This document shows positions 15,861 to 25,160 of a DNA stretch of 55,147 nucleotides, one piece after another; the first letter of the stretch is position 1, and every line of letters starts with the position of its first letter. The position numbers were made by a program, and so were the translations under genes. The stretch is from positions 3,274 to 58,420 of the forward strand of contig CADEFQ010000007.1 of NCBI GenBank assembly GCA_902826635.1, written 5' to 3'. The notes under the pieces are model-generated. The model was not told the origin of the DNA. It was given only the letters and a program-made list of their open reading frames with translations, and made no database searches. Source of the stretch: an uncultured Pseudomonadota bacterium. Lineage in GTDB: Bacteria > Pseudomonadota > Gammaproteobacteria > Steroidobacterales > Steroidobacteraceae.

Positions 15861-17812
15861 GCTGTGCTGCCCTGCCCTGCTTCGCCCGGCTCCGTCGCCG
15901 GCGCGCGCGCGCTCCGGTAACGCCGATCGGATGCCGCGAGGAATCCGCCGAGCGCCATCAGCGCCACTGCGAGCCAGACGTAGTTGATCAACGGGCGTAT
16001 CTGGATACGCAGGCTCCAGCGCCCGGCGCCGAGGTCTTCACCCAGCGCGACGAACAGGTCGCGCCCCGCCTGCGTGGCGATTCCCGCTTCCGTCATCACC
16101 GACTGCTGCACGAGGTAGCGACGCTTCTCCGGATGCAGCGTGACGACCGGTTGGCCGTTGCGCGACACCTGCACCATGCCGTGCACGCCGTCGTAATTCG
16201 GGCCGTCGATCGAGGCGACGCCTTCGAATCGGAAATCGTAGCCGCCGACATGGGCGGTTTCGCCCTGCGCGAGCGCGATGTCCTCCTCGGCCGTGTAGGT
16301 CTCGACGGTGGTGACCGCGATCACGAATACGCCCAGCGCGACATGCGCCAAAGTCATGCCGATGATCGCGCGTGGCAACGACAGGCCGCGCCGCAGCCGA
16401 TCGACCGGATCGACGAGCGACGACAGCACGAGCCACGCGCCGAGCGCGAGACTGACGAGTGCGAGCCCCGGTCGGCCCCCGTAGTAGCCGAGGACGAGTG
16501 CGAGTGCGATCGCAAGCCCGACGAGCCCGGAGACGATCACGGGTCGCTTGCGTTCCGGCAACCGGCCGCGCTTCCAGTTGCTGTGAACAGCGATTGCGAC
16601 CAACGCGACCAGCGGCAACATCGGCAACAGGAAGGTGGGATTGAAGTACTGCGGCCCGACCGACAGCGTGCCGAGCCCGGCGGCGTCCGAGATCAGCGGC
16701 GCCATCGTGCCGCCGAACACGGTGGCCGCAGCGATCACCAGCAGGATGTTGTTGAACAGCAGGAACGACTCGCGCGACGCGAACTCGAAACCGGCGTTCG
16801 ACTTCAGGAGCGGCGCCCGCCACGCGTAAAGGGCGAGTGCGCCGCCGATCATGATCACGAGGAAGGCGAGAATGAAGACGCCGCGAGCAGGATCCGCCGC
16901 GAACGAATGCACCGACACGAGCACGCCCGAACGCACGAGAAATGTGCCGAGCAGGCTCAGCGAAAACGCCACGATCGCCAGCAACAGCGTCCAGCTCTTG
17001 AAAAGGCCGCGCTTCTCTGTGGCGGCAAGCGAGTGGATCAGCGCCGTACCGACGAGCCAGGGCATGAACGAGGCGTTCTCGACGGGATCCCAGAACCAGT
17101 AGCCGCCCCAGCCGAGCTCGTAGTACGCCCACCAGCTGCCGAGCGCGATTCCGATCGACAGGAATGCCCAGGCGGCCAGGGTCCAGGGCCGTGTCCACCG
17201 CGCCCAGGCCTGGTCGAGCCGCCCCTCGAGCATCGCGGCAATTGCAAAGGCGAACGCGACGGCAAAGCCGACATAGCCTGTGTAGAGGAGCGGCGGATGC
17301 AGTGCGAGCGCCGGGTCCTGCAGCAGCGGGTTCAGGTCGCGGCCATCGGGGGCCGCCGGGTCGAGGCGCAGGAACGGGTTCGACGTCGCCAGCGTGAAGA
17401 GCAGGAATCCGAAGCTGACGAGGCCGAGCACGCCGAGCACGCGCGCTCCGAAGCGCGGCGGCAGCCGCGACACGCCGAAGGCCACCGCGATCGTCCAGCA
17501 GGCGAGCAGCACGATCCAGAGCAGCAGCGAGCCCTCGTGCGCGCCCCACACGGCGGCGATGCGATAGATCAGCGGCAGCGCCGAGTTCGAATTCTGCGCG
17601 ACGTAAGCCACCGAGAAATCGAAGCGCACGAAGCTCGCGACGAGGCAGGCGAACGCGGTCGCGACCATGACGGCCTGGCCCGCAGTCGCCGGCATGACCG
17701 CGGCAAGCCAGCGATCGCGCCCGAGCGCCGGCGCGGCGAGCCCGAAGAACGCCTGCAGCCCCGCGAGCAGCAGCGCGAGAATCAGGGCGAAATGGCCGAG
17801 TTCGGGCAGCAT
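15857..17812 (-). CDS. ccmF: Haem lyase subunit CcmF
   Basis: A 651-aa polytopic protein with about 15 membrane helices. The tryptophan-rich periplasmic haem-binding region reads GGYWFWDPVENASFMPWL, and conserved His residues lie in the flanking loops. It receives haem from CcmE and attaches it to CXXCH motifs in apocytochromes with CcmH and CcmI. It starts 5 bases after ccmE and overlaps ccmG by 4. Confidence 0.97.
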   Translation of the reverse strand: MLPELGHFALILALLLAGLQAFFGLAAPALGRDRWLAAVMPATAGQAVMVATAFACLVASFVRFDFSVAYVAQNSNSALPLIYRIAAVWGAHEGSLLLWIVLLACWTIAVAFGVSRLPPRFGARVLGVLGLVSFGFLLFTLATSNPFLRLDPAAPDGRDLNPLLQDPALALHPPLLYTGYVGFAVAFAFAIAAMLEGRLDQAWARWTRPWTLAAWAFLSIGIALGSWWAYYELGWGGYWFWDPVENASFMPWLVGTALIHSLAATEKRGLFKSWTLLLAIVAFSLSLLGTFLVRSGVLVSVHSFAADPARGVFILAFLVIMIGGALALYAWRAPLLKSNAGFEFASRESFLLFNNILLVIAAATVFGGTMAPLISDAAGLGTLSVGPQYFNPTFLLPMLPLVALVAIAVHSNWKRGRLPERKRPVIVSGLVGLAIALALVLGYYGGRPGLALVSLALGAWLVLSSLVDPVDRLRRGLSLPRAIIGMTLAHVALGVFVIAVTTVETYTAEEDIALAQGETAHVGGYDFRFEGVASIDGPNYDGVHGMVQVSRNGQPVVTLHPEKRRYLVQQSVMTEAGIATQAGRDLFVALGEDLGAGRWSLRIQIRPLINYVWLAVALMALGGFLAASDRRYRSARAPATEPGEAGQGSTA

Positions 17813-17817
17813 CGCGA

Positions 17818-18264
17818 TCAGCCTTGCGGTGCCGCGGCCGGCGTCGCCGGTGGCTTCAGCGATCGCTTCACTTCCGGCGGCATGTATTTCTCGTCGTGCT
17901 TGGCGAGCACTTCATCGGCGTTGAACACGCCGTCGGTCCCGAGTCGTCCGTGGGCGACGACGCCTTGCCCTTCACGAAACAGATCCGGCAGCACGCCGCT
18001 GTAGTGGACCGGCACCGAACGCTGGAAATCAGTCACGATGAACTGCACCTGAAGGCTCCCCGGCGCGCGCACGACGCTGCCCTTTTCGACCATGCCGCCG
18101 AGTCGGAACCGTTCGCCTTCCGGTGCCTCGCCCTGCGCCACCTGCGAGGGATCGAAGAAGAACATCACGTTCTCGCGAAAGGCCTGCAGCGCCAGCGTGC
18201 CCGCGATGGCGACGCCCGCGAGGATGCCGAGTACGAGGATCAGTCGACGGCGGCGCGGCGTCAT
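17818..18264 (-). CDS. ccmE: Periplasmic haem chaperone CcmE
   Basis: A 148-aa protein with one N-terminal membrane anchor (about residues 8-27) and an OB-fold. The haem-attaching His is His123 in VLAKHDEKY, with the conserved Tyr127. It takes haem from CcmC and passes it to CcmF. ATG 18264 overlaps the ccmD stop by 4 bases. Confidence 0.96.
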   Translation of the reverse strand: MTPRRRRLILVLGILAGVAIAGTLALQAFRENVMFFFDPSQVAQGEAPEGERFRLGGMVEKGSVVRAPGSLQVQFIVTDFQRSVPVHYSGVLPDLFREGQGVVAHGRLGTDGVFNADEVLAKHDEKYMPPEVKRSLKPPATPAAAPQG

Positions 18265-18422
18265 GGCGCCTGCTCCATCGAAACGCGGCGCCGCGCCTCG
18301 GCGCGCGCTGCAGCGAACGAGCGGCGCGCGGCGACGACATTCCACACGATGATGCCAAAGGTCAGCGCCACGGCCGGCCACACCGACGATGCATACCCAC
18401 CCATGGACAGGAACCCGCTCAT
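18261..18422 (-). CDS. ccmD: Haem exporter protein CcmD
   Basis: A 53-aa small membrane protein: one helix (about residues 14-31) followed by a basic cytoplasmic tail ([14 protein letters not shown]). The [10 protein letters not shown] segment before the helix is typical. It helps release holo-CcmE from CcmABC. It overlaps ccmC and ccmE by 4 bases each, exactly where ccmD is expected. Confidence 0.92.
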   Translation of the reverse strand: MSGFLSMGGYASSVWPAVALTFGIIVWNVVAARRSFAAARAEARRRVSMEQAP

Positions 18423-19156
18423 TGCGCCACCACCTCGGACACCCAGCGCGACTGGCGCTCGCGTCGCAGGATTTCCCCGCGTGCACGCACCAGCATCAGC
18501 GCGACGAACAATAGTGTAAACCCGACGAACATGATCAGCAGCGGCGTCAGCATCGGCCAGCTGATCGAGGGCTTGCCGAACTTCATCACCGACGGCGCCT
18601 GGTGGATCGAATTCCACCATTCGACCGAATACCGGACGATCGGCACGTTCACGACGCCGACGATTGCGAGCACGGCGCTGGCCCGATCCGCGCGCTGCGG
18701 ATCCTCGATCGCCGAGCGCAGACCGATGTAACCGAGATAGAGAAAGAGCAGCACGAGCTCCGCAGTGAGTCGCGGATCCCACACCCAGTAAGTGCCCCAC
18801 ATCGGCTTGCCCCACAGCATCCCGGTGCAGAGCGCGGCGACCGTGAACCACGCGCCGATCGGCGCGCAGCTGGCCGCGACCGCATGCGCCACCTTCATGC
18901 GCCAGACGAGCCCGATAGCCGCCGCAGCCGCCATCCACGTATACGCCATCAGCGAGAGCCACGCGCTCGGGGCGTGGACGTAGATGATGCGAAAACCGTC
19001 GCCCTGCTGGTAGTCCGGCGGCGCAAGCGCGAGGCCCCCGTAGAGACCCGCGAGAATCAGCAGCGCCGCGGGCCACGCGAACCACGGCGTGAGCTTGCCC
19101 GCCAGCCCATACAGGTGCGGCGGCGAGCCGAAGCGGTGAAACCAGGTCCAGTCCAT
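18419..19156 (-). CDS. ccmC: Haem transporter subunit CcmC
   Basis: A 245-aa six-helix protein of the haem-handling family with the tryptophan-rich motif [12 protein letters not shown] and flanking conserved His (VHAPSAW and the NSIHQ segment). It delivers haem to CcmE. Length and motif order match the E. coli protein. It starts 3 bases after ccmB. Confidence 0.96.
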   Translation of the reverse strand: MDWTWFHRFGSPPHLYGLAGKLTPWFAWPAALLILAGLYGGLALAPPDYQQGDGFRIIYVHAPSAWLSLMAYTWMAAAAAIGLVWRMKVAHAVAASCAPIGAWFTVAALCTGMLWGKPMWGTYWVWDPRLTAELVLLFLYLGYIGLRSAIEDPQRADRASAVLAIVGVVNVPIVRYSVEWWNSIHQAPSVMKFGKPSISWPMLTPLLIMFVGFTLLFVALMLVRARGEILRRERQSRWVSEVVAQ

Positions 19157-19159
19157 CGT

Positions 19160-19837
19160 CTACTCCATGCTGATGCGCACAGCCGCGGCGGCGGCGAGTG
19201 GCGCGAGCGTGATTCCGAGCACGGCGAAGGCGCCGAGGAAATACATCGGCGCGGCCATGTTGCCGCCTTCGATCGCGCGGGCCGTTGCCTGCGCGCCGAA
19301 GATGAGCAGCGGAACCGCGAGCGGCAGCGTCAGCAGCGACAGCAGCGCACCACCCCGCTTGATGCCGATCGTGAGCCCGGCCGACACGGCTCCGAGCAGA
19401 CTCAGCGCGATCGTCCCGAGCGCCACGGACCCGATGATCCCGGGCATCGCGTCGGGCGAGACCGCAAGACCGTAGGCCGCCACCGGGCTCATCAGCGCGA
19501 GCGGCAGACCTGCCAGCAGCCAGTGCGACACCGTCTTCGCAAAGAGCAACCAGGTGAGCGAGCGGCCCGACAGCGCATACTGCTCGAGCGTGCCGTCCTG
19601 CGCGTCCTCGCGGAACAGGAACTCGATCGCAAGCAACGAGGATAGCAGCGCGCCCACCCACAGCACAGCCGGCGCGACGTCGCGCAATCGCGACGGTTCA
19701 GGAGACAGGGCGAGCGGGAACAATGTCGTCACGATGGCAAAGAACAGCAGCGGGTGCAGAAGTTGCCCACGATTGCGGAAAGCGAGACGCAGGTCTCGTT
19801 CGATCACCAGTTTCGCGGCCTGCCAGGCGTCGCTCAC
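19160..19837 (-). CDS. ccmB: Haem exporter permease CcmB
   Basis: A 225-aa permease with six membrane helices. It pairs with the CcmA ATPase to drive release of haem-loaded CcmE. GTG 19837 is chosen: it begins VSDAWQAAKLVIERDLRLAF, the family N-terminus, lies 10 bases after the ccmA stop, and has a GAGCGGG-like ribosome site. Longer in-frame readings would overlap ccmA and do not resemble the family. Confidence 0.94.
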   Translation of the reverse strand: MSDAWQAAKLVIERDLRLAFRNRGQLLHPLLFFAIVTTLFPLALSPEPSRLRDVAPAVLWVGALLSSLLAIEFLFREDAQDGTLEQYALSGRSLTWLLFAKTVSHWLLAGLPLALMSPVAAYGLAVSPDAMPGIIGSVALGTIALSLLGAVSAGLTIGIKRGGALLSLLTLPLAVPLLIFGAQATARAIEGGNMAAPMYFLGAFAVLGITLAPLAAAAAVRISME

Positions 19838-19847
19838 TGGGACCCGC

Positions 19848-20477
19848 TCACTTTGACGATAGTCCGAGGCGCCGCGTTCCCGCTTCGGCCACGGGCAGCG
19901 GTGCGTGCACCGCGGCGACGACGATCCCGCCGGCCGCGAGTTGCCGCTCGACGAGCCGCCCGACGAGTGCCTGCCCGGCCGCGTCGAGGTGGGTGGCGGG
20001 TTCATCGAGCACCCAGAGCGGCGCGGCGGCGAGCAGCACTCCGGCGAGTGCGACCCGGCGGCGTTGGCCCGCCGACAGCGTGCGCACCGGTCGATCCGCA
20101 AAGCCGCTTGCCGCGACTTCGGCCAGCGCCTCCGCAATTTCCCGGGATCCGATCGAGCGCCGAATGCCGACGGCGAAGCGAAGGTTCTCGGTCGGCGTCA
20201 GGTCGCCCTTGAGCGGCGATTCGTGCCCGAGGTACGAAAGCTGCGCATGGAACGCGCTCGCCTCAGCGTGAATGCTCCGCCCGTTCCATTCGACCTTGCC
20301 CGACTCGGCATGCACGAGCCCCACGATCGTGCGCAGCAGGCTCGTTTTCCCGGCGCCGTTGCCGCCCGTCACTTCGAGATACTCGCCGGTCGTCACCGCG
20401 AACGAGAGCCCCCGCAGGACGTGGCGTTCGCCGCGAAAGACGTGCAGGGAATCTCCGGTGAGCCGGTGGGCAAGCAT
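19848..20477 (-). CDS. ccmA: Cytochrome c maturation ATPase CcmA
   Basis: A 209-aa ABC ATPase: Walker A GGNGAGKT (residues 38-45), signature LSAGQRRR, Walker B LWVLDEPATHLD. It energises CcmB-dependent recycling of CcmE. It is the first gene of a minus-strand run of twelve genes ending with the MATE exporter. TAAACT lies 6 bases before its ATG and no Shine-Dalgarno is visible. Confidence 0.96.
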   Translation of the reverse strand: MLAHRLTGDSLHVFRGERHVLRGLSFAVTTGEYLEVTGGNGAGKTSLLRTIVGLVHAESGKVEWNGRSIHAEASAFHAQLSYLGHESPLKGDLTPTENLRFAVGIRRSIGSREIAEALAEVAASGFADRPVRTLSAGQRRRVALAGVLLAAAPLWVLDEPATHLDAAGQALVGRLVERQLAAGGIVVAAVHAPLPVAEAGTRRLGLSSK

Positions 20478-20483
20478 CCGTGC

Positions 20484-20489
20484 AGTTTA
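20484..20489 (-). promoter_or_regulatory. Candidate -10 of the ccm operon
   Basis: TAAACT on the minus strand, 6 bases before ccmA ATG 20477, within the 61-base gap after the ABC permease gene. A start point 7 bases downstream would fall on the A of the ATG, giving a leaderless transcript. No good -35 was found. Confidence 0.4.
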
Positions 20490-20538
20490 ACATCCGGCCC
20501 GTCGCCCGCCCCGGCGGCCCGCGGAGGCGCGCCACGGA

Positions 20539-21861
20539 TCACGATTCGCGCAGCGCGGTCGTCACGGGCAGGCTGGCGGCGCGGATCGCGGGCGCGAGTC
20601 CGCCGATGAGGCCGATCGCCAGCGCCCAGCGAACGCCGGTGCCGATCAGCGCCGGCGACACATCGAAACGGAACACGACCTGGCTGAAGTTCGCGCCGAG
20701 CGTCGAAACCGCGTAGTCGTGGAAGATGAGCCACGCAACCGCCGCGCCGAGCGCGCCGCCGAGCAGCGCGAGCAGCATCGCCTCGAGCACGACCGACACG
20801 AGCACCGGCGTCGGCCCGAAGCCGATCGCACGCAACGTCGCGACCTCACGCGCCCGGGCATTGATCGCCGCATACATGGTGTTGAGCGCGCCGAAGACCG
20901 CGCCGACCGCCATGATCGCCGCGATCACGATGCCGACGATGCGGATCACTTTGCTCAGCTGTTCCGACTGCGCGCTGTAATAGTCGCGCGTGGTGCGCGC
21001 ATCGACCTTGAGTCGCGGGTCGCTCTTGAGCGCCGCCTTGAAGGCGTCGAAAGACTGCGGCGTGGCGAGCCGCACCGTCACCGACTGGAAGCCGTTGCGC
21101 CGATAGGCCGAGGCGACCGTCTCGGAGTCGCCGATGAGTTCCGATTCATGCGCATCGCCCGAGCTGAACACACCGACGATCTGCCATTGCTGTGCGTTGA
21201 GGTTGAGGGTGGTCCCCGGCTCGAGCCCGGCGAACTGCTCGCGCGCACCCTTGCCGACGATCATTTCACGCAGCCCAGGCTTGAATGCACGGCCGTCGAT
21301 GATCTTCAGGTTCGGGCGCACGGCCCACACCTGCGGGCCGACACCGCGAATCTCGACATTGGCTTCCGTACCGCTTGATTTCTTGGTGATGTTGGTCACG
21401 ACCACCACCTCGGCCGTCCCGAGCGCCCTGCCTTCGGGGTCGCGCGCGATTCCCGGCGCCTGCAGGATCAGTGTGGCGTCCTCGCGTGACAGCCCGGAAT
21501 CGAGTTCGGCTGTCGCGCCACCGCGCAGCACGATGGCGGTGTTCGCGTTGCCGGTACCGCGCAGCGTCTGTGCAAGCCCACCGCCGAGCGCGAGCAGCGC
21601 GACCAGCACCGCCACGACGCCCGCGATGCCGATCACGATCACCGATGAGGCACCGATGCGCTGCGGCAGCGTCAGGATGCCGACCCAGGACACCGCCGCC
21701 GCCTGCTGCCCCAGGCGCGTCGTCGCCATCCAGAGCCCGAGCACGAGCAGGCCGCCGAGCAGCACGATCGCGGGCACCCACACCCAGATCGCGAGCGACG
21801 CCACGACCGCCGCGAGGAGCGCGAGGTTTCGAAGCAATGCCCTGAGACGGTGCATGCGCAC
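20539..21861 (-). CDS. MacB/FtsX-type ABC exporter permease (distal)
   Basis: A 440-aa permease with N-terminal membrane helices, a large periplasmic MacB-like domain (about residues 100-290) and three C-terminal helices of the FtsX type (GAVFGALNTMYAAINARARE begins the cytoplasmic coupling loop). It pairs with the adjacent permease and ATPase. Near its N-terminus it has two consecutive hydrophobic stretches, more than the single helix of most family members. Starts 4 bases after the previous permease gene. Substrate unknown. Confidence 0.85.
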   Translation of the reverse strand: MRMHRLRALLRNLALLAAVVASLAIWVWVPAIVLLGGLLVLGLWMATTRLGQQAAAVSWVGILTLPQRIGASSVIVIGIAGVVAVLVALLALGGGLAQTLRGTGNANTAIVLRGGATAELDSGLSREDATLILQAPGIARDPEGRALGTAEVVVVTNITKKSSGTEANVEIRGVGPQVWAVRPNLKIIDGRAFKPGLREMIVGKGAREQFAGLEPGTTLNLNAQQWQIVGVFSSGDAHESELIGDSETVASAYRRNGFQSVTVRLATPQSFDAFKAALKSDPRLKVDARTTRDYYSAQSEQLSKVIRIVGIVIAAIMAVGAVFGALNTMYAAINARAREVATLRAIGFGPTPVLVSVVLEAMLLALLGGALGAAVAWLIFHDYAVSTLGANFSQVVFRFDVSPALIGTGVRWALAIGLIGGLAPAIRAASLPVTTALRES

Positions 21862-21865
21862 GCCC

Positions 21866-23029
21866 TCAGCGCCCGGCCAGCGCGTCGACGATGCGCAGCC
21901 GCATCGCGCGCAGCGCCGGCAGCACGCCGACGATCGCGCCCACGGCGACCATGAGCGCGAGCCCGACGGCCCAGGACGCCGGGCCGATCGGCGGCAGTTC
22001 GAGCATGCCCCCGCTCGCTGCGCTCACGATCGGCGTCAGTACGGAGGCGAGCGCCATCCCGAGCACCCCGCCGATCACGATCAACAGCACCGACTCGAGG
22101 AACACGAGCACGAGCACGCTGCGATCGGTAAACCCGAGCGTCTTCAACGTCGCGAGTTCGGGAATGCGTTCGCGCACGGCCTGCGCCATCGTGTTGCCCG
22201 TCAGCAGCATCAACGTGAAAAAGACGGCGCCGATGATCGCGGTGACGATGAGGCCGATGTCGCCAATCTGCTTTGCGAAGGACAGGTTGAAGTCCTGCTC
22301 GGTCTGCGTCTTCGTTTCGTGATCAGAATTCGCGGACAGCGCATCGATCGCCTGCGCGACTTTCGCGGAACTCCCCGGATCGGCCACCTGCACGACGATC
22401 CAGCCGACATTGCCGCTGCCGTAGGCGTTCGCTTCGTCGAAATATTTCCAGTGCAGCATGACCTGCTGCTCGAGCGCGCGTGATTTCGCGTTCGGCGCCT
22501 GGTAGATCCCGACGATATCGAACGCCCAGGTCGTTTCGCCCGTCGCCTTGTTCGGGAAAATGGAGCCCATGACCGGCAACTTGTCCCCGACCTTCCATCC
22601 GAAGCGATTCGCGAGCGCGGCGCCGACCAGCACGCCGGTTCGCGAGCGCTTGAACGCGTCGAGCTGGGACGCTGTCACGCCGTAGTCCTGATAGACATCG
22701 AAATAGCCGGGCGCCACCGCGAAAATGATCAGCTGGTTCTTCGGCTCCTGGTAGTAGCCGCCGAACCAGTTGGCCCAGGTCAGCTTGCGCACGCCGGGGG
22801 TCGCCTGCACGCGGGTAATCAGGCTTTCCGGCAGCGGCTGGATGATCGAGAAGCGCGATGAGACCACCATCCGGTCGACACCCGCCAAGGTGCCGCCGGC
22901 GTTGAACGCCGCGCGCACGCCGTCGAGCAGGCCGAACAACAGGAACGCGGCGAGCACCGACAGGATCGTCAGCACGGTGCGGGTCTTGCGTCGCATCAGC
23001 CCCGCCCAGGCGAGATGCAGGTATTTCAT
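21866..23029 (-). CDS. MacB/DevC-type ABC exporter permease (proximal)
   Basis: A 387-aa FtsX/MacB-fold permease with one N-terminal helix, a periplasmic domain (about residues 45-260) and three C-terminal helices (LRAMRLRIVDALAGR at the end). The N-terminus KYLHLAWAGLMRRKTRTVLT is typical of the family. Overlaps the ATPase gene by 4 bases. The two permeases differ in sequence, so a heterodimer is likely. Confidence 0.88.
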   Translation of the reverse strand: MKYLHLAWAGLMRRKTRTVLTILSVLAAFLLFGLLDGVRAAFNAGGTLAGVDRMVVSSRFSIIQPLPESLITRVQATPGVRKLTWANWFGGYYQEPKNQLIIFAVAPGYFDVYQDYGVTASQLDAFKRSRTGVLVGAALANRFGWKVGDKLPVMGSIFPNKATGETTWAFDIVGIYQAPNAKSRALEQQVMLHWKYFDEANAYGSGNVGWIVVQVADPGSSAKVAQAIDALSANSDHETKTQTEQDFNLSFAKQIGDIGLIVTAIIGAVFFTLMLLTGNTMAQAVRERIPELATLKTLGFTDRSVLVLVFLESVLLIVIGGVLGMALASVLTPIVSAASGGMLELPPIGPASWAVGLALMVAVGAIVGVLPALRAMRLRIVDALAGR

Positions 23030-23709
23030 ATGGCCGCCTCGACGAGCGTGCCCTTCTCGAGATGCAGCGTGTGGCTCGCGTGCCCGGCCGCCTTCGGGTC
23101 GTGCGTCACCATGATGATCGTCTTGCCGTGTTCGCGATTCAGCAGCTGCAACAGGCCCAGCACTTCCTCGGCGGACTGGCGATCGAGGTCACCGGTCGGC
23201 TCGTCGCAGACCAGCAGCGTGGGATCGGAAATGATTGCGCGCGCGATCGCGACGCGCTGCTGCTGGCCGCCCGACAGCTCGTTCGGCTTGTGCTGGGCCC
23301 GATCCGCAAGGTTCACGAGCGAGAGCGCAATCGCAGCGTTGCGCTTGCGCTGCGCCGCCGAGAGCTTCGTCAGGAGCAGTGGAACTTCCACGTTCTTCTG
23401 CGCCGTGAGCATCGGCAGAAGATTGTAGAACTGGAAAATGAAGCCGACGTTCGCGGCGCGCCACTTCGCGAGCGCGCTGCCGCCGAGCGCATCGATGCGC
23501 CTGCCGCCGACCGCGATGCTGCCGCTCGTCGGTGAATCGAGGCCGCCGATGAGATTGAGGAGCGTCGTCTTGCCCGAGCCCGAGGGGCCCATCAAAGCAA
23601 GGAAATCGCCCTGCCGGATGTCGAGGGAGATGTGATGCAGGACTTCGACGGACTGACGCCCGCGCGTGTAGGCCTTGCTGACGTCCCGGATTTCAACCAG
23701 TGCACTCAC
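23026..23709 (-). CDS. ABC exporter ATPase (MacB/LolD-type)
   Basis: A 227-aa ATPase: Walker A GPSGSGKT (residues 41-48), signature ELSGGQQQR, Walker B LLVCDEPTGDLD, and the switch His in MVTHDPKA. The LolD/MacB subfamily works with FtsX-like permeases by mechanotransmission rather than classical translocation. It overlaps both neighbours by 4 bases. Confidence 0.94.
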   Translation of the reverse strand: MSALVEIRDVSKAYTRGRQSVEVLHHISLDIRQGDFLALMGPSGSGKTTLLNLIGGLDSPTSGSIAVGGRRIDALGGSALAKWRAANVGFIFQFYNLLPMLTAQKNVEVPLLLTKLSAAQRKRNAAIALSLVNLADRAQHKPNELSGGQQQRVAIARAIISDPTLLVCDEPTGDLDRQSAEEVLGLLQLLNREHGKTIIMVTHDPKAAGHASHTLHLEKGTLVEAAI

Positions 23710-24944
23710 TCGCCACCCTCCTTGATTCGCGCTCCATCGCTCAGGTCCTTCGCGGGCTCCCGGACGACCCGCGCGCCTGCTTCGAGCCCTTCGACGAGGG
23801 TCAGGTCGCCGAAAGGCTGTCCTCCCTTCACTGCTCGCGCTCGAACATGATCGCCATCGATGACGAACACGACGTTTGCGCCCGCTCGCTGCACGATCGC
23901 CGTCGCGGGCACGAGTACGCCCGTCGCCGCATTGCCGCCGGCCGCCGGCGCGTCCTTCGCAAGGAACGACACGCGCACGCCCATGTCGGGCAGGATGCGC
24001 GGATCCTTCTGATCGAGGCCGATGCGCACCTTCACGGTTGCCTTGCCACGGTCGGCGGTCGGAATGATCGCAATCACGTGCGCCGGAATGGTCCAGTCCT
24101 GGTACGCGTCGAGCACCGCCTCCGCCGGGCCACCGGCCACGACGCGATTGATGTAGGCCTCGTTCACGTCGACCTCGACTTCGAGCGAGTCCATGTCGAC
24201 GAGCGTGCCGATGCCCGTGCGCGTGAAGCCGCCGCCCGCTGACAGTGGCGAGACGATCTCGCCCACCTGCGCCGCCTTCGCGATCACGACGCCGGCGAAG
24301 GGCGCGCGCACCGTCGTGTAGTCGAGCTGCACTTGCGCGCTGTCGCGCTGTGCCTGCGCAAACTGTACGGCTTCCCGCTGCGCGGCGAGCTGGGCGGCGA
24401 GCGAATCGACCTGGGTGCGTGCGGCCTCGACCGCCTGGGCCGAAACGAGCCGGCGGGCGACGAGATCCTGCTGACGCGCGTCATCACGCCGGGCCTGCTC
24501 GAGCTCGCTCGCGTACTGCCCGACGCGTGCACGCGCCTCCCGGAGCTGGGCGGTGGCTTGCGCGAGCTGAGCGCGCTGGGAATGGTCTTCGAGGCGCGCG
24601 AGCACTTGCCCTTCCTTGACGTGCTCGCCTTCCTCGATCAGCACGGCGGTGAGCTTGCCCGTGATCTGGGCCGACACGGTCGCCTGCCGGCGTGCCGTGA
24701 CATAGCCGGTCGCCTGCAGCACGGCCGCGGCACCTGAGCCTCGTGCGGCCGGCGCCGCCGCGGTCGCGACCTGCACTTCAACGGTGGCATTCGCGCGCGT
24801 CCACCACCATGCTCCCGCACCCAGCAGTACCAGTGCCACCGCCACTCCGCCGAAAACCCATGCGCCACGCGAAGGCGCGTCGTCCGCGCTCCGGTCGATA
24901 CGCAGCTGCCCGAGCAGCTTTCCCCTGTCGCTCGTGTCGTTCAT
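23706..24944 (-). CDS. HlyD-family periplasmic adaptor of the ABC exporter
   Basis: A 412-aa membrane fusion protein: one N-terminal helix (about residues 29-49), a biotinyl-lipoyl-like half (VSAQITGKLTAVLIEEGEHV), a long Gln/Ala-rich coiled-coil hairpin (about residues 120-200), and the beta-barrel. It links the permeases to an outer-membrane channel, which is not encoded here. ATG 24944 lies only 31 bases downstream of the 3' end of tRNA-Leu on the same strand, without a good Shine-Dalgarno, so the operon may be read through from the tRNA promoter. Confidence 0.88.
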   Translation of the reverse strand: MNDTSDRGKLLGQLRIDRSADDAPSRGAWVFGGVAVALVLLGAGAWWWTRANATVEVQVATAAAPAARGSGAAAVLQATGYVTARRQATVSAQITGKLTAVLIEEGEHVKEGQVLARLEDHSQRAQLAQATAQLREARARVGQYASELEQARRDDARQQDLVARRLVSAQAVEAARTQVDSLAAQLAAQREAVQFAQAQRDSAQVQLDYTTVRAPFAGVVIAKAAQVGEIVSPLSAGGGFTRTGIGTLVDMDSLEVEVDVNEAYINRVVAGGPAEAVLDAYQDWTIPAHVIAIIPTADRGKATVKVRIGLDQKDPRILPDMGVRVSFLAKDAPAAGGNAATGVLVPATAIVQRAGANVVFVIDGDHVRARAVKGGQPFGDLTLVEGLEAGARVVREPAKDLSDGARIKEGGE

Positions 24945-24975
24945 GAAATTCAAACAATCAATTGTGAATGACGTG

Positions 24976-25059
24976 TGCCCCAGGCCGGACTCGAACCGGC
25001 ACGACCTTGCGGTCAACGGATTTTAAGTCCGTAGCGTCTACCAGTTTCGCCACCGGGGC
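24976..25059 (-). tRNA. tRNA-Leu (anticodon UAA)
   Basis: 84 bases, CCA not encoded. The acceptor stem pairs GCCCCGG with CTGGGGC (one G-T pair), discriminator A. The anticodon loop CTTAAAA gives UAA (25025-25023). A long variable arm and the GCCGG-TTCGAGT-CCGGC T-arm are present, as expected of a class II leucine tRNA. Confidence 0.95.
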
Positions 25060-25081
25060 TGCGGCCAGCAAAGCCTGCGCG

Positions 25082-25110
25082 ATCGTAACGTGCGGCGGGG
25101 CAGGCTACAA
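25082..25110 (-). promoter_or_regulatory. Candidate promoter of tRNA-Leu
   Basis: On the minus strand TTGTAG (25110-25105), a 17-base spacer and TACGAT (25087-25082), about 23 bases ahead of the tRNA. The -35 hexamer shares its first Ts with the U-tract of the terminator of the preceding gene, so one gene's stop signal merges into the next one's start signal. Confidence 0.5.
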
Positions 25111-25140
25111 AAAAGAAACCCCGCCGAGGCGGGGTTTCTT
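25109..25140 (-). terminator. Rho-independent terminator of the PEP-CTERM gene
   Basis: A hairpin with 12-bp arms (AAGAAACCCCGC / GCGGGGTTTCTT) and a 4-base loop, followed on the minus strand by a run of six Ts. It begins 20 bases after the stop of the PEP-CTERM gene. It is the only classical intrinsic terminator I saw in the window. Confidence 0.92.
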
Positions 25141-25160
25141 CTGGTCGCGACGAGCGCGGG

